In this document: piece by piece, positions 56,933-64,000 of the stretch
Position numbering within the stretch: the stretch's first letter is position 1
How the letters are laid out: each line of letters opens with the position of its first letter
Assembly (NCBI GenBank): GCA_037443685.1
Contig: JBBINX010000003.1
Location: 17,748-81,747, forward strand
DNA: 64,000 nt
Direction: 5' to 3'
Source of the DNA: JAHJRJ01 sp037443685
GTDB lineage: Bacteria; Bacteroidota; Ignavibacteria; UBA10030; BY39
Program-made: the position numbers and the translations under genes
Notes under the pieces: generated by a model
Told to the model about the DNA's origin: nothing
The model's database searches: none
The model's input: only the letters and a program-made list of their open reading frames with translations

Positions 56933-57993
56933 CAGTTATCTTTCTTAAAATGGTCCCAGCCGTGTGGTGAAAGTTCTTCGCGTTCTCCCTGTTCACGTAT
57001 GAACGATATTCCTTTCGAAGCGTCCACAATCCTTCCAAGAATCGTTACATCGGATGTTAAGCTTTCGAGTTTTGAATAATTATCGTCAGTTAAAGTAAAT
57101 AATAATTCGTATTCCTCGCCTCCGTATAGAGAATAATCGATTATGTTTTCAGAAAATTCTTCGGCAATATGTCTGCCGATGTTATCTATCGGAATGTTGT
57201 GTTCCCAGATTTCAGCGCCGACACCGCTGTTTTTGCATAGATGGTGAATTTCTGAAGCCAGACCATCACTAATATCGATGAGAGAATTTATATGAACTTT
57301 TTCTGTTAATAATTTTGCAATATCGAGTCGTGGTTTGGGCATCAAATACTTTTCAAGAGCTTGTTTGTACAGTTCAAGCTTTGGGGTAAAGCTTTCGTTG
57401 TTCTCTAAAAAACTTCTTTTTTCACGGATTAAAACTTTTAAACCGGCGTGTGCAGTTCCTAATGTGCCCGACACGCATATAAGGTCGCCAACTTTTGCCC
57501 CATTGCGATAGACAAGTTTTTGCTGGTCAGCTTCACCAATCAACGATACCGATATTACCATGCCCCCCAACGCAGCACAGGTGTCTCCACCGACAATCAG
57601 TGTGTTGTACTTTTTACACGCAAAAACAGCACCCGTATAAAATTCTTCGACCATTTCTACAGAAATTTTTTGCGGCAAACATAGAGTAATCATAGCGTAA
57701 CGAGGTTCTCCACCCATTGCGGCAATATCGCTAATGTTCGATGCCATCGCTTTCCATCCGAGGTGCTTCATTGATGAATACGTTAAATCGAAATGCACAC
57801 CTTCGACCATTGCATCAGTTGTGAATATTTGTACTTTACCGGGAGTAGGTATAAAAACCGCTGCATCGTCCGAGATTCCCATCAATAAATCGGATTTAAG
57901 ATTCGAGGAGTCGGTTTGAATATCTATTATATTCTTAATCAGGTTTATAAGTCCGAATTCACCTACCTGCTTTATTGGTGTAAAATTATTCAT
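56932..57993 (-). CDS. thiL: Thiamine-monophosphate kinase
   Basis: A 353-residue PurM-like ATP-dependent kinase that converts thiamine monophosphate to thiamine pyrophosphate. GISDDAAVF (about 45-53), the DAMVEGVHFD segment (about 65-74), GGDTCAA (about 138-144) and the C-terminal ISDGLASEIHHL and GGEEYELLF motifs are present. No TPP riboswitch-like element is visible, and no other thiamine gene lies in the window. Confidence 0.93.
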   Translation of the reverse strand: MNNFTPIKQVGEFGLINLIKNIIDIQTDSSNLKSDLLMGISDDAAVFIPTPGKVQIFTTDAMVEGVHFDLTYSSMKHLGWKAMASNISDIAAMGGEPRYAMITLCLPQKISVEMVEEFYTGAVFACKKYNTLIVGGDTCAALGGMVISVSLIGEADQQKLVYRNGAKVGDLICVSGTLGTAHAGLKVLIREKRSFLENNESFTPKLELYKQALEKYLMPKPRLDIAKLLTEKVHINSLIDISDGLASEIHHLCKNSGVGAEIWEHNIPIDNIGRHIAEEFSENIIDYSLYGGEEYELLFTLTDDNYSKLESLTSDVTILGRIVDASKGISFIREQGEREELSPHGWDHFKKDN

Positions 57994-58010
57994 AAAATTT
58001 CTATCCGTAT

Positions 58011-58565
58011 TTACTCGAGGAAGGAGTTTATTTTTTCTACGAAAAATTCTTTCGTACGAAGTCCCATAAACGATTCTACAATCTTTCCCTCTTCATTAAC
58101 GAAGAATGTTGTTGGTAATCCGCGAATATTTCCGAATGCTTCAGAAAGTTCATCGTTATCGATTACAATGGTATAATTGACGTCATTTTTATTTATAAAC
58201 TCTGATACTTCAGCCACTACATTGGAACCGCGGTCGGTAGAGATACCGATTACTCTTACACCCCGCTCTGCAAACTCTTTATTAATCGCGATGAGATCTG
58301 GAAGTTCTTTTTTGCAAGGACCGCACCAAGTTGCCCAAAAATTTATGATCGTGAGTTTTCTATGAAATGATTGAAAATTTTCAGCGATGCCCGAATTATT
58401 GTGCCACTCAAAGTCTGGTGACTGTCCGTCTCTGGGTGTTACATTTTTTAAAATGAAAACATTATTGTTATTTATTAAATCGTTAGATTTATTTTTGTTC
58501 TCCTCTTTAGTGCATCCGATAAAAAAAATGATTGATAGTAGAAGGGGAAGGAAACGTTTTACCAT
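58011..58565 (-). CDS. TlpA/ResA-like thioredoxin lipoprotein
   Basis: A 184-residue predicted lipoprotein (lipobox FFIGCTK, Cys at about 18). A thioredoxin-like domain follows with the CxxC motif WATWCGPCKKELPD (about 89-102) and RGLPTTFFV with the cis-Pro. It acts on disulfides of secreted or c-type cytochrome apoproteins. It overlaps the anti-sigma gene by seven bases, which suggests that it belongs to the regulon or operon of the ECF sigma factor upstream. Confidence 0.88.
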   Translation of the reverse strand: MVKRFLPLLLSIIFFIGCTKEENKNKSNDLINNNNVFILKNVTPRDGQSPDFEWHNNSGIAENFQSFHRKLTIINFWATWCGPCKKELPDLIAINKEFAERGVRVIGISTDRGSNVVAEVSEFINKNDVNYTIVIDNDELSEAFGNIRGLPTTFFVNEEGKIVESFMGLRTKEFFVEKINSFLE

Positions 58566-59368
58566 TGTAATTCCGGGTCTGTTAAATATGCCATTAATTT
58601 ATTTTTTTTCATCTCTGCGGCTGCTATACATAGCGTGCCGTCCTTCAAACAAAGTATTACACTGCAGCACTCGTGGTCATCTGCGTAGTACCAGCCGGTA
58701 TTTATTAATTCGTCGATAGCATTTTGAGGCAGTGTTAAGGACTTATTACCGCCTACGACTCTGAAATCTGCCATCGAAAAATATATTATACAATCATCGT
58801 GTCTAAATATTACGTGAGACAATTTTTCTTCATCGAATTGCGACACCGTTCCGCCTACAAGTACACAGTTTCTAAGCTTCGGAATTTTCACGGTGTAATT
58901 GACTCTTTCTTTAAAAAAGCTTTCTAAATCCGATAAATTATTAGTAACGAAAGCAGGTTTTATCTTTCCATCAATCACCGCATCGAAGTTATTGAACGCC
59001 TGGTGAATAATGTTATTATCATTAGGGCAGGTATGATAATGATGTGAGGTGGGAGAAGATATTATCAAATAAATGATGATGGCGGCAATTGCGGGAATAG
59101 CAAAGTACCAATTCCGCCACAATTGGATAGGCGACCTACTCATATCAGAACTTTTAATTTGAGAAATAAGTCTGCTTTTTAAATAATCGGGTGTTTGTAA
59201 ACTTTGTATTCTTGTTTTGATAAAATTTTTAGTTAATTTTTCTAATTCAAATACATTCCGACAGATTTTACAAACGTTAGTATGTTGATAAAAGTTTTTT
59301 AATGTCTCCTTTTCAAGACGTTCATCAACTGCGGAACTGATGAGTTCCACAAATTCTTTGCAATTCAC
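58559..59368 (-). CDS. Membrane anti-sigma factor with zinc-finger and Cys-rich periplasmic domain
   Basis: A 269-residue protein. The N-terminus has the zf-HC2 pattern of anti-sigma factors: Cys in MNCKEF and His-x3-Cys-x2-Cys in HTNVCKIC (about 29-36). One membrane segment (about 90-107) follows. The rest (about 108-269) would lie outside and holds seven cysteines: HTCPN, RNCVL, HDDC, DHECCSVILC and GTLC. It should bind and restrain the ECF sigma factor whose gene lies upstream. The cysteine-rich outer domain suggests sensing of redox or metal state, but that is inference. Confidence 0.78.
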   Translation of the reverse strand: MNCKEFVELISSAVDERLEKETLKNFYQHTNVCKICRNVFELEKLTKNFIKTRIQSLQTPDYLKSRLISQIKSSDMSRSPIQLWRNWYFAIPAIAAIIIYLIISSPTSHHYHTCPNDNNIIHQAFNNFDAVIDGKIKPAFVTNNLSDLESFFKERVNYTVKIPKLRNCVLVGGTVSQFDEEKLSHVIFRHDDCIIYFSMADFRVVGGNKSLTLPQNAIDELINTGWYYADDHECCSVILCLKDGTLCIAAAEMKKNKLMAYLTDPELQW

Positions 59369-59404
59369 TGTTTACCTATTTAAAAATGTAACAATTAATC
59401 TATA

Positions 59405-59974
59405 TTATTTTATATATCCTTTTTCTTTTGCATACTTAAAAAGTTTAGATTGCAGCATCTTTCTGCCGCGATGGAGTCTTGAGCGAACTGTGCCGACGGG
59501 TATATCTATAAATTCGGCTATCTCTTCATAAGTATATCCTTCGATATCACAGAGGATGACTACGGTTTTAAAATCGGGCGACAGCGAATCGAGCGCTCTG
59601 GTAACATCATCATCGAGAAGACCGCTAAATATTTTTTTTCCTAAATCGTCGTCATTGTTGACGGCATCTTTTGCTTTTGTGTAAAATTCTTGTACCTCAT
59701 CGAAATCAATTGTTTCAGGTTCTTTACTCTCTTTTCGATAACGGTTGATAAAAGAATTTTTCATTATACGAAACAGCCAAGCGCTTATATTAGTTCCCTT
59801 CTGATACTTATCCCAAAACCTGAATGCTTTCAAGTAGGTGTCTTGCAATAGATCATCGGCGTCGGCAGCATTGCCTGTTAGACGACGGGCAAAACTATAA
59901 AGCGAATCCATACGTGGAATTGCTTCGTTAAGAAATTCAGTCTCTTTAACAGTTTGATTTTTTTTTGGGATCAA
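59405..59974 (-). CDS. ECF-type RNA polymerase sigma factor (sigma-70 family)
   Basis: A 189-residue sigma factor. Region 2 is clear (YSFARRLTGNAADADDLLQDTYLKAFRF, shortened; DADDLLQDTYLKA), and region 4 follows: DFKTVVILCDIEGYTYEEIAEF and VGTVRSRLHRGRKML, shortened. Both are typical of RpoE-like factors with a helix-turn-helix at the end. The gene for its membrane anti-sigma follows 36 bases downstream, then the TlpA-like gene, so all three may be one unit. Its target promoters are unknown. About 400 non-coding bases lie upstream. Confidence 0.9.
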   Translation of the reverse strand: MIPKKNQTVKETEFLNEAIPRMDSLYSFARRLTGNAADADDLLQDTYLKAFRFWDKYQKGTNISAWLFRIMKNSFINRYRKESKEPETIDFDEVQEFYTKAKDAVNNDDDLGKKIFSGLLDDDVTRALDSLSPDFKTVVILCDIEGYTYEEIAEFIDIPVGTVRSRLHRGRKMLQSKLFKYAKEKGYIK

Positions 59975-60392
59975 CTATCGATTATCCTTTATACTGATAG
60001 CTAAAATACGAAATTAATGTTTGTCTTGCAAGGTTAATAGTTGAAGTGTTTGTGATCATTGGTGCGACTATAACCGAATGAATGCCCATTTACAAATTGT
60101 GTTTCTACTTAGTGGATTCAATATGAATTTCCTTGAATTTATACTAAAAATAATACAGGTCCGATTTATGACAGTAACAAACCGTTTGCGGTAAATACAG
60201 TGATTGACTAATAAGTAAGAAAAGGAGTCATTCCGAACTCGTTTTGTCGGTTAATGCGAACTCAACCGTTTGAATTAGGTCCCAATAGGCAGCAAGGGCG
60301 GATGGATTGTTGACCGATTTTGGGAGTAACATCTATAATCCGTATCAAATGATGGAGCGTCGTTGTTGGGGGTGATATGTGCAGTTACCGCA
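59975..60392. other. Intergenic region before the cassette-like tail
   Basis: About 420 bases between the ECF sigma gene and the beta-barrel gene. I see no reading frame, tRNA or terminator. The base composition rises in G+C towards the barrel gene, which suggests the junction between resident and acquired DNA lies here. Confidence 0.4.
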
Positions 60393-61064
60393 TCATTTGG
60401 AAATGGTCAGTAAAAACTCGAAGGATGTTTTCTTGATATTCCAGATAGATTCGGAGTAGGCACTGTGAAGGTTGGGACTGTATCGAAACTCCATTCCCAT
60501 CGGAATCAGAAGAAGGGAATCAGATCGAATGCCAACGCCGATGGTTGCGCCAAATTGTGGATTCTTGAACTTATCGACGAGAGATTGATACGCTTGGGCG
60601 GATTGAGTTCTCAACGGTTCACGCCCCTCGACGGAGACATTATTGGAAAGTGAGATATCTAGACGCACGCCAGCGATTGCATACAACTCTACAATGTGTG
60701 CCTCAAGTCGGAGTTTTGGAAGAACGGCCAAGGCAAGATAGTCGAGACGAACATTGTGCTTGATGAACTCTCCAGTACCTTCTGGATATTGGTAGGTTGT
60801 AATCGGAATGTCCTGGTTCATTCCTTTTTGGACAAAATGAGTCTCGGTCAGCAGACTGAATGTTGGCATGTCGAACCATTCGACGAATAATCCGAGATTG
60901 AATCCAAGTCGGTTGTCGATTCCACGAACCGTTGAACCGTAGGTTTTCCAATCCCAAGTTGCACTCGTAAGCCCGATTTTAGCGCCATATTGTTTTATCG
61001 GCTGGCTTGATGCCGTTGAGAAAACAGCAAGTGAAAGACACAAGAGCAATAGAGTTCGAGTCAT
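60393..61064 (-). CDS. Outer-membrane beta-barrel protein (PorT-like)
   Basis: A 223-residue protein with a signal peptide (about 1-20, ending ASSQ). The mature part alternates strands (GAKIGLTSATWDWKTYG, YLALAVLPKLRLEAHIVELYAIAGVRLDI, shortened: LAVLPKLRLE) and ends FEFLLTISK. It resembles the outer-membrane beta-barrel/PorT family of Bacteroidota. The coding sequence is clearly richer in G+C than its neighbours to the left, and it lies just before the cassette-like modules, so it may be a transferred gene. Function unknown. Confidence 0.7.
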   Translation of the reverse strand: MTRTLLLLCLSLAVFSTASSQPIKQYGAKIGLTSATWDWKTYGSTVRGIDNRLGFNLGLFVEWFDMPTFSLLTETHFVQKGMNQDIPITTYQYPEGTGEFIKHNVRLDYLALAVLPKLRLEAHIVELYAIAGVRLDISLSNNVSVEGREPLRTQSAQAYQSLVDKFKNPQFGATIGVGIRSDSLLLIPMGMEFRYSPNLHSAYSESIWNIKKTSFEFLLTISK

Positions 61065-61441
61065 TTGAAATCATCAGTTGCGGCAATTCTGACTAACGTC
61101 ACTGTAAAACAATGAATTAAGTAGATAAGATACCGAGTTCATCATTAGTCAGTTTAAATTTAACAATTTGTTTTCTAATTCTTGTCACTAATTTCAACTT
61201 TCTTTTTTGATCAAGAAACAGATATTCTTTAGGTGGCTCATATTGGATTTTGTTTACGATCGTTGCCGCCAGGACAACCATGATCACATCGTTGAAAAAA
61301 AACGATGCAGGATATCTTTTTCTCTTGACGGCGCCTGTCCCGTATCTTTTGACGGGAACCTTTTATAAAGTGTTATGTGTTCGTTTGTGCCGTAATAATT
61401 GTATTTGACATTATGTCGAAAATGATATATATTATATTTAA
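61065..61441. other. Intergenic region with hairpins, left edge of higBA cassette
   Basis: About 375 bases. A TAACGTC word (61094-61100) occurs in the inverted pair CTGACTAA/TTAGTCAG (61089-61096 and 61145-61152). A CATCGTT/AACGATG hairpin (61287-61307) and a TCCCGT/ACGGGA hairpin lie further right. GTTATGTG at 61371-61378 is the exact complement of CACATAAC (62132-62139) at the other end of the higBA module, so it is probably a cassette boundary. Confidence 0.5.
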
Positions 61442-61771
61442 ATGAAAACAGTCGATAAACCACTTGTTTGGCTTCATGGCGAGATAAAGACTCCGCCGAT
61501 GTCGAGCAATGCCAGAATTGAAGCTGGCTATTTGTTCCGCTTGTTGCAGAAAGGTGAAAAGCTAACATTACCTCATTCTCGTCCAATGCCAATGATTGGT
61601 GCAAGGTGTCATGAACTGAGAATTGAAGATAAGAATATGACATGGCGTATTGTTTATCGGATTGATTCTGATGCCATATTAATACTTGACATTTTTGAGA
61701 AGAAGACACAGAAAACACCACAGATGGTGATTGAGAATTGTAAACGTAGATTGAAGTTGTATAATGAGTAA
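61442..61771 (+). CDS. higB: HigB-like toxin (RelE superfamily, Gp49 type)
   Basis: A 109-residue basic protein of the phage-derived Gp49/HigB toxin group: WLHGEIKTPPMSSNARIEAGYLFRLLQKGE, shortened to GEIKTPPMS, an RCHELRIEDK centre, WRIVYRID and LILDIFEKKTQKTP near the end. Family members are mRNA interferases that cut mRNA at the ribosome. Unlike most toxin-antitoxin pairs, toxin precedes antitoxin, as in higBA. The gene starts 12 bases before the antitoxin and is flanked by attC-like sites. Confidence 0.85.
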   Translation: MKTVDKPLVWLHGEIKTPPMSSNARIEAGYLFRLLQKGEKLTLPHSRPMPMIGARCHELRIEDKNMTWRIVYRIDSDAILILDIFEKKTQKTPQMVIENCKRRLKLYNE

Positions 61772-61783
61772 AGGAATAAGAGT

Positions 61784-62092
61784 ATGAATAATCGAAAGAA
61801 AAAGAATCTTGAAGCGCGGGGCTGGAAAGTTGGCAGTGCTGCTGAGTTTTTAAATCTATCTCCTGAAGAAGAAGCATATGTTGAGTTGAAGTTAAAGTTA
61901 AGCCAAAACTTACAGGAGTATCGAAAAGAAAAGAAGTTGACCCAGGACGCGTTGGCACGGTTATTAAAATCGAGTCAGTCCCGTGTTGCCAAAATGGAAT
62001 CTGGTGATCCATCGGTTTCGTTAGATTTGCTAATTCGTTCATTATTGACATTAGGTGCTTCAAGAAAAACCCTCTCTCAAATGTTGTTATAA
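61784..62092 (+). CDS. higA: HigA-like antitoxin (XRE helix-turn-helix)
   Basis: A 102-residue DNA-binding protein with an XRE-type helix-turn-helix: LQEYRKEKKLTQDALARLLKSS, shortened to KLTQDALARLL, then QSRVAKMESGDPSVSLDLLIR, shortened to SRVAKMESGDP (about 65-85). The N-terminal half should bind the toxin. It is the second gene of the pair, and such antitoxins also repress their own promoter. Integron cassettes often carry pairs like this. Confidence 0.85.
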   Translation: MNNRKKKNLEARGWKVGSAAEFLNLSPEEEAYVELKLKLSQNLQEYRKEKKLTQDALARLLKSSQSRVAKMESGDPSVSLDLLIRSLLTLGASRKTLSQMLL

Positions 62093-62130
62093 AGTGACTG
62101 CTTAAAGACCACTGCCACAAGGCGCAAATG

Positions 62131-62240
62131 ACACATAACGTCTGCAACAAAAATGCCGTTGCGGAGCGAACACTTAATGATAAATATTCTGTGAGCGAAG
62201 CTATGGTTTATTTTACATTTTTGTTGCTGTTAGGCGTTGT
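62131..62240. repeat. attC-like recombination site after higBA
   Basis: A possible folded attC: outer box CACATAAC (62132-62139), then GTCT, then 12 bases GCAACAAAAATG (62144-62155). These pair exactly with CATTTTTGTTGC (62216-62227), and GTTAGGCG follows at 62229-62236 in the position of the right outer box (GTTRRRY). The 60-base interior carries GAGCGAA twice (62164-62170, 62193-62199). Integrase recombination would fall inside GTTAGGC. Confidence 0.55.
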
Positions 62241-62274
62241 TGGATTATACATAGTTAACATTATAATTCCATAA

Positions 62275-62646
62275 CTATTTTTCTAAAATAAAATCAATAT
62301 GTTCTTGGTCTAAACTATACCAGCATTCAGTTGTAGAATCGATAAAGACTGGAAACAACCCGCAGACAATATCGAGTATAATCCACCCAAAACCAACGGA
62401 GCGTGTAACTATAAAAGATTGTTTCTTGTAACCTGCTTTTCGGCATTCAATATTGTATACTCTATTAGATTTGAGTGTAATATTCATTGGCGTAGCACCA
62501 AGAGAATCGCCATTGATGAAGATATTTGCACCTGTGGGATTAGAACTAAAACTTATTTTGTCGTACGAGCCATGAAAGATAGTAGCACAACCAGTTAGAG
62601 ATAAAATTGGAACAAAATAAATGCATGATAAAAACCAACTTTTCAT
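62275..62646 (-). CDS. PEGA-domain lipoprotein
   Basis: A 123-residue predicted lipoprotein (lipobox LTGCATI, Cys at about 20). The body holds one PEGA-type repeat: ISFSSNPTGANIFINGDSLGATPMNITLK, shortened to NPTGANIFINGDSLGATP, followed by a YNIECRKAGYKKQSF strand. One further hydrophobic segment (about 85-105) follows. It lies with the ankyrin lipoprotein gene, 38 bases apart, inside the second cassette-like module. Small PEGA lipoproteins recur in Bacteroidota; function unknown. Confidence 0.75.
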   Translation of the reverse strand: MKSWFLSCIYFVPILSLTGCATIFHGSYDKISFSSNPTGANIFINGDSLGATPMNITLKSNRVYNIECRKAGYKKQSFIVTRSVGFGWIILDIVCGLFPVFIDSTTECWYSLDQEHIDFILEK

Positions 62647-62684
62647 ACGGAATTCCCTCTGTTTTAGAATTTTAGCATTTCTAT

Positions 62685-63893
62685 TTATTTAGATGTTTCA
62701 CAATAACTAATTACTCTAGTAATTAATGCTTCAGAGTAAGATCCTGCGGAACCAGCAAGTGGGTTTGTTGATTCTGAATAAATAGAGACAGAGTACTGAT
62801 TCTTATCGACTGGTTGTATAATAAAATCCAAAAACTCACCCTCATGTTTAAATACTTTTGCCGGAATTCCACTTAGAATCCTGACTTGTTTTGGAATTAT
62901 AATTTCTTCTTCATATACGATAAACTTAAATTCTGCTAAAGAATTTTTAATTGCTGTGATGATAGAATTGATATTTCCCTTTATTTTCCTTTCAAGATCA
63001 AAATTTAAAAAAGTCCGTCTACCCCAATTACCAGAAAGCCCATTGCTATTATTTGTTAAAGTCGTTCCTGAGAAAATTTTTTTCGGTATACTCTCTGTAT
63101 TTATATAGCTAAGATTTTTGGGTGCTACTTCCAAAGAATTAAATAGAGCAACAACAGAATCCTTTCCTAAAAAGTTGGCAATATCACATGCAGACATATC
63201 CTCATAAATTGTAGTCGATATCACTTCATTTTCATATCTTCTAACCCTATTTTTAATTTTTAATTTTGAATCCGCTCCATTCTCAAGAAGAAGTTTTACA
63301 ATATCAGCACGATTATAAAGCGCCGCCCACATTAATGCCGTCAGGCTATCGCTATCCCGTGCGTTTATATCTGCTTGCTTTTCAATGAGCGTTTTTACTA
63401 AGTCTGTATTTCTCTTTATCACTGCATGTATGACGGGTCTAGTTCTTTTTTCATATATGGGCTCAGTATTCTGTCGTAAATAAGTAATACCACCGCATGT
63501 TATGGTGCCGCTCTCAAAAAAAGAGAGTATTGCGGGTGAATATACGTAAAGTTGGTTTGTGTTGGTTCCGTTAACTAAGTCTATTGCTTCCTTAGTGTTG
63601 TTCATTTCAATAAATCTTGTCAAATCTGGAATATCAATGTCTTTTATACCTACGATGTAGTTATTTTCATAAGGACAATAAAATCCTTCATTTCCCATGA
63701 TACTTAGGCAAATGTCTTTCACCGTGACTGGGTTAGGGAAATATTTCATAAACACGATTTCGTGATAGTGCTCCTTTTCTCCTTCCGTTTTATATAAACT
63801 TGATAAATTCCTCGAAAGCTCATAAGGCATTCTTGTACAACTTCCAAAGAGCAATAATACAATAAGTGCAATTAATTTTTGTGCGCTTTTCAT
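62685..63893 (-). CDS. Ankyrin-repeat lipoprotein
   Basis: A 402-residue predicted lipoprotein (lipobox LFGSCTRM, Cys at about 19). Three or so ankyrin repeats occupy the middle (about 155-245): HAVIKRNTDLVKTLIEKQAD and TALMWAALYNRADIVKLLLE are textbook units. The C-terminal part (about 250-402) is beta-rich with no recognised domain. It is probably exposed to the periplasm or the surface and binds a protein partner. It is read against the direction of the higBA pair. The start is followed closely by the cassette end. Confidence 0.75.
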   Translation of the reverse strand: MKSAQKLIALIVLLLFGSCTRMPYELSRNLSSLYKTEGEKEHYHEIVFMKYFPNPVTVKDICLSIMGNEGFYCPYENNYIVGIKDIDIPDLTRFIEMNNTKEAIDLVNGTNTNQLYVYSPAILSFFESGTITCGGITYLRQNTEPIYEKRTRPVIHAVIKRNTDLVKTLIEKQADINARDSDSLTALMWAALYNRADIVKLLLENGADSKLKIKNRVRRYENEVISTTIYEDMSACDIANFLGKDSVVALFNSLEVAPKNLSYINTESIPKKIFSGTTLTNNSNGLSGNWGRRTFLNFDLERKIKGNINSIITAIKNSLAEFKFIVYEEEIIIPKQVRILSGIPAKVFKHEGEFLDFIIQPVDKNQYSVSIYSESTNPLAGSAGSYSEALITRVISYCETSK

Positions 63894-63929
63894 GTTCTAA
63901 TTCCTTTCTAGAATTATTTGTTGATTAAA

Positions 63930-64000
63930 TATCATCCAATAACGCCTAACGTCCTGCAAAAATACGCAATACTTTTGTGAACTATGATAAACTAATTTCT
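63930..64000. repeat. Second attC-like site, cut by the window end
   Basis: CGCCTAAC (63943-63950) is the exact complement of the right outer box GTTAGGCG (62229-62236) that opens this module. The match extends outward to about 18 of 20 bases (GTTAGGCGTTRTTGGAT against the reverse complement of 63934-63950). It is followed by GTCCTGCAAAAATACGC, similar in layout to the first site. The right part of the site lies outside the window. Confidence 0.5.

Noticed and set aside
61089..61152. CTGACTAA/TTAGTCAG inverted pair as a third complete attC
   Set aside because: It shares the TAACGTC word, but the right box lacks the G of GTTRRRY and the inner arms do not pair well, so I list it only as a possible degenerate site.
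61284..62150. A 288-codon minus-strand frame opposite the higBA genes
   Set aside because: It covers both toxin-antitoxin genes on the other strand and its product is low-complexity, rich in Ser, His and Gln. The plus-strand genes match known families.

Overview
The window is an AT-rich bacterial chromosome segment, evidently from a draft or metagenome assembly, because two runs of N (12181-12190 and 39837-39936) break genes. The gene content points to the Bacteroidota/Chlorobiota group and most likely an Ignavibacteria-like lineage. Evidence includes a C-terminal type IX secretion sorting domain with the YPNPFN motif (37289-38167), PorQ/PorV-type barrels, DUF4292 and DUF5916 proteins, an atpDC pair detached from the other ATP synthase genes, and many TPR lipoproteins. 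The lineage call is inference from gene families; no rRNA is present.

Layout. 1-3267: glycosyltransferases and a membrane TPR protein. 3378-3583: tRNA-Glu and tRNA-His. 3775-8621: an amidohydrolase and a serine-type cluster (DUF1015, SerA, class V aminotransferase). 8885-9086: tRNA-Arg and tRNA-Leu. 9272-17316: a minus-strand run with an M28 peptidase, an alpha/beta hydrolase, an unusual RpiB, ManC, alanine racemase and ATP synthase epsilon and beta. 17493-27259: plus-strand genes AMMECR1, MEMO, a DUF2520 Rossmann protein, an NDP-sugar pyrophosphorylase, a crotonase, a broken reading frame, glycyl-tRNA synthetase, two secreted proteins, a TPR protein and a ZIP transporter. 27267-37007: minus strand with a methyltransferase relic, PorQ-like protein, MarC, DUF5916 protein, acetate kinase, a surface-antigen barrel and a four-repeat secreted protein. 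37289-43557: a T9SS cargo protein, an envelope pair split by the 100-N gap, and glutamate dehydrogenase.

43741-55695 is the most interesting envelope region. A CpoB-like lipoprotein diverges from a tightly overlapping operon of TPR lipoprotein, DUF4292 lipoprotein, EnvC-like protein and a transmembrane CHASE2 sensor fused directly to a sigma-54 activator domain. Just downstream are paired direct repeats and a sigma-54-like promoter. These precede four envelope genes: two lipoproteins, a PorV-like barrel fused to a transglutaminase-like domain, and a FecR-like secreted protein. The arrangement suggests the sensor controls its neighbours.

55705-59974 holds a phosphoesterase, SixA, ThiL, a TlpA-like thiol-disulfide lipoprotein, a cysteine-rich membrane anti-sigma factor and its ECF sigma factor. 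From about 60000 to the end the character changes. A lone beta-barrel gene, a HigBA toxin-antitoxin pair and two lipoproteins are separated by attC-like sites, whose outer boxes match each cassette's opposite end. This looks like a stretch of integron-type gene cassettes, with no integrase in view.
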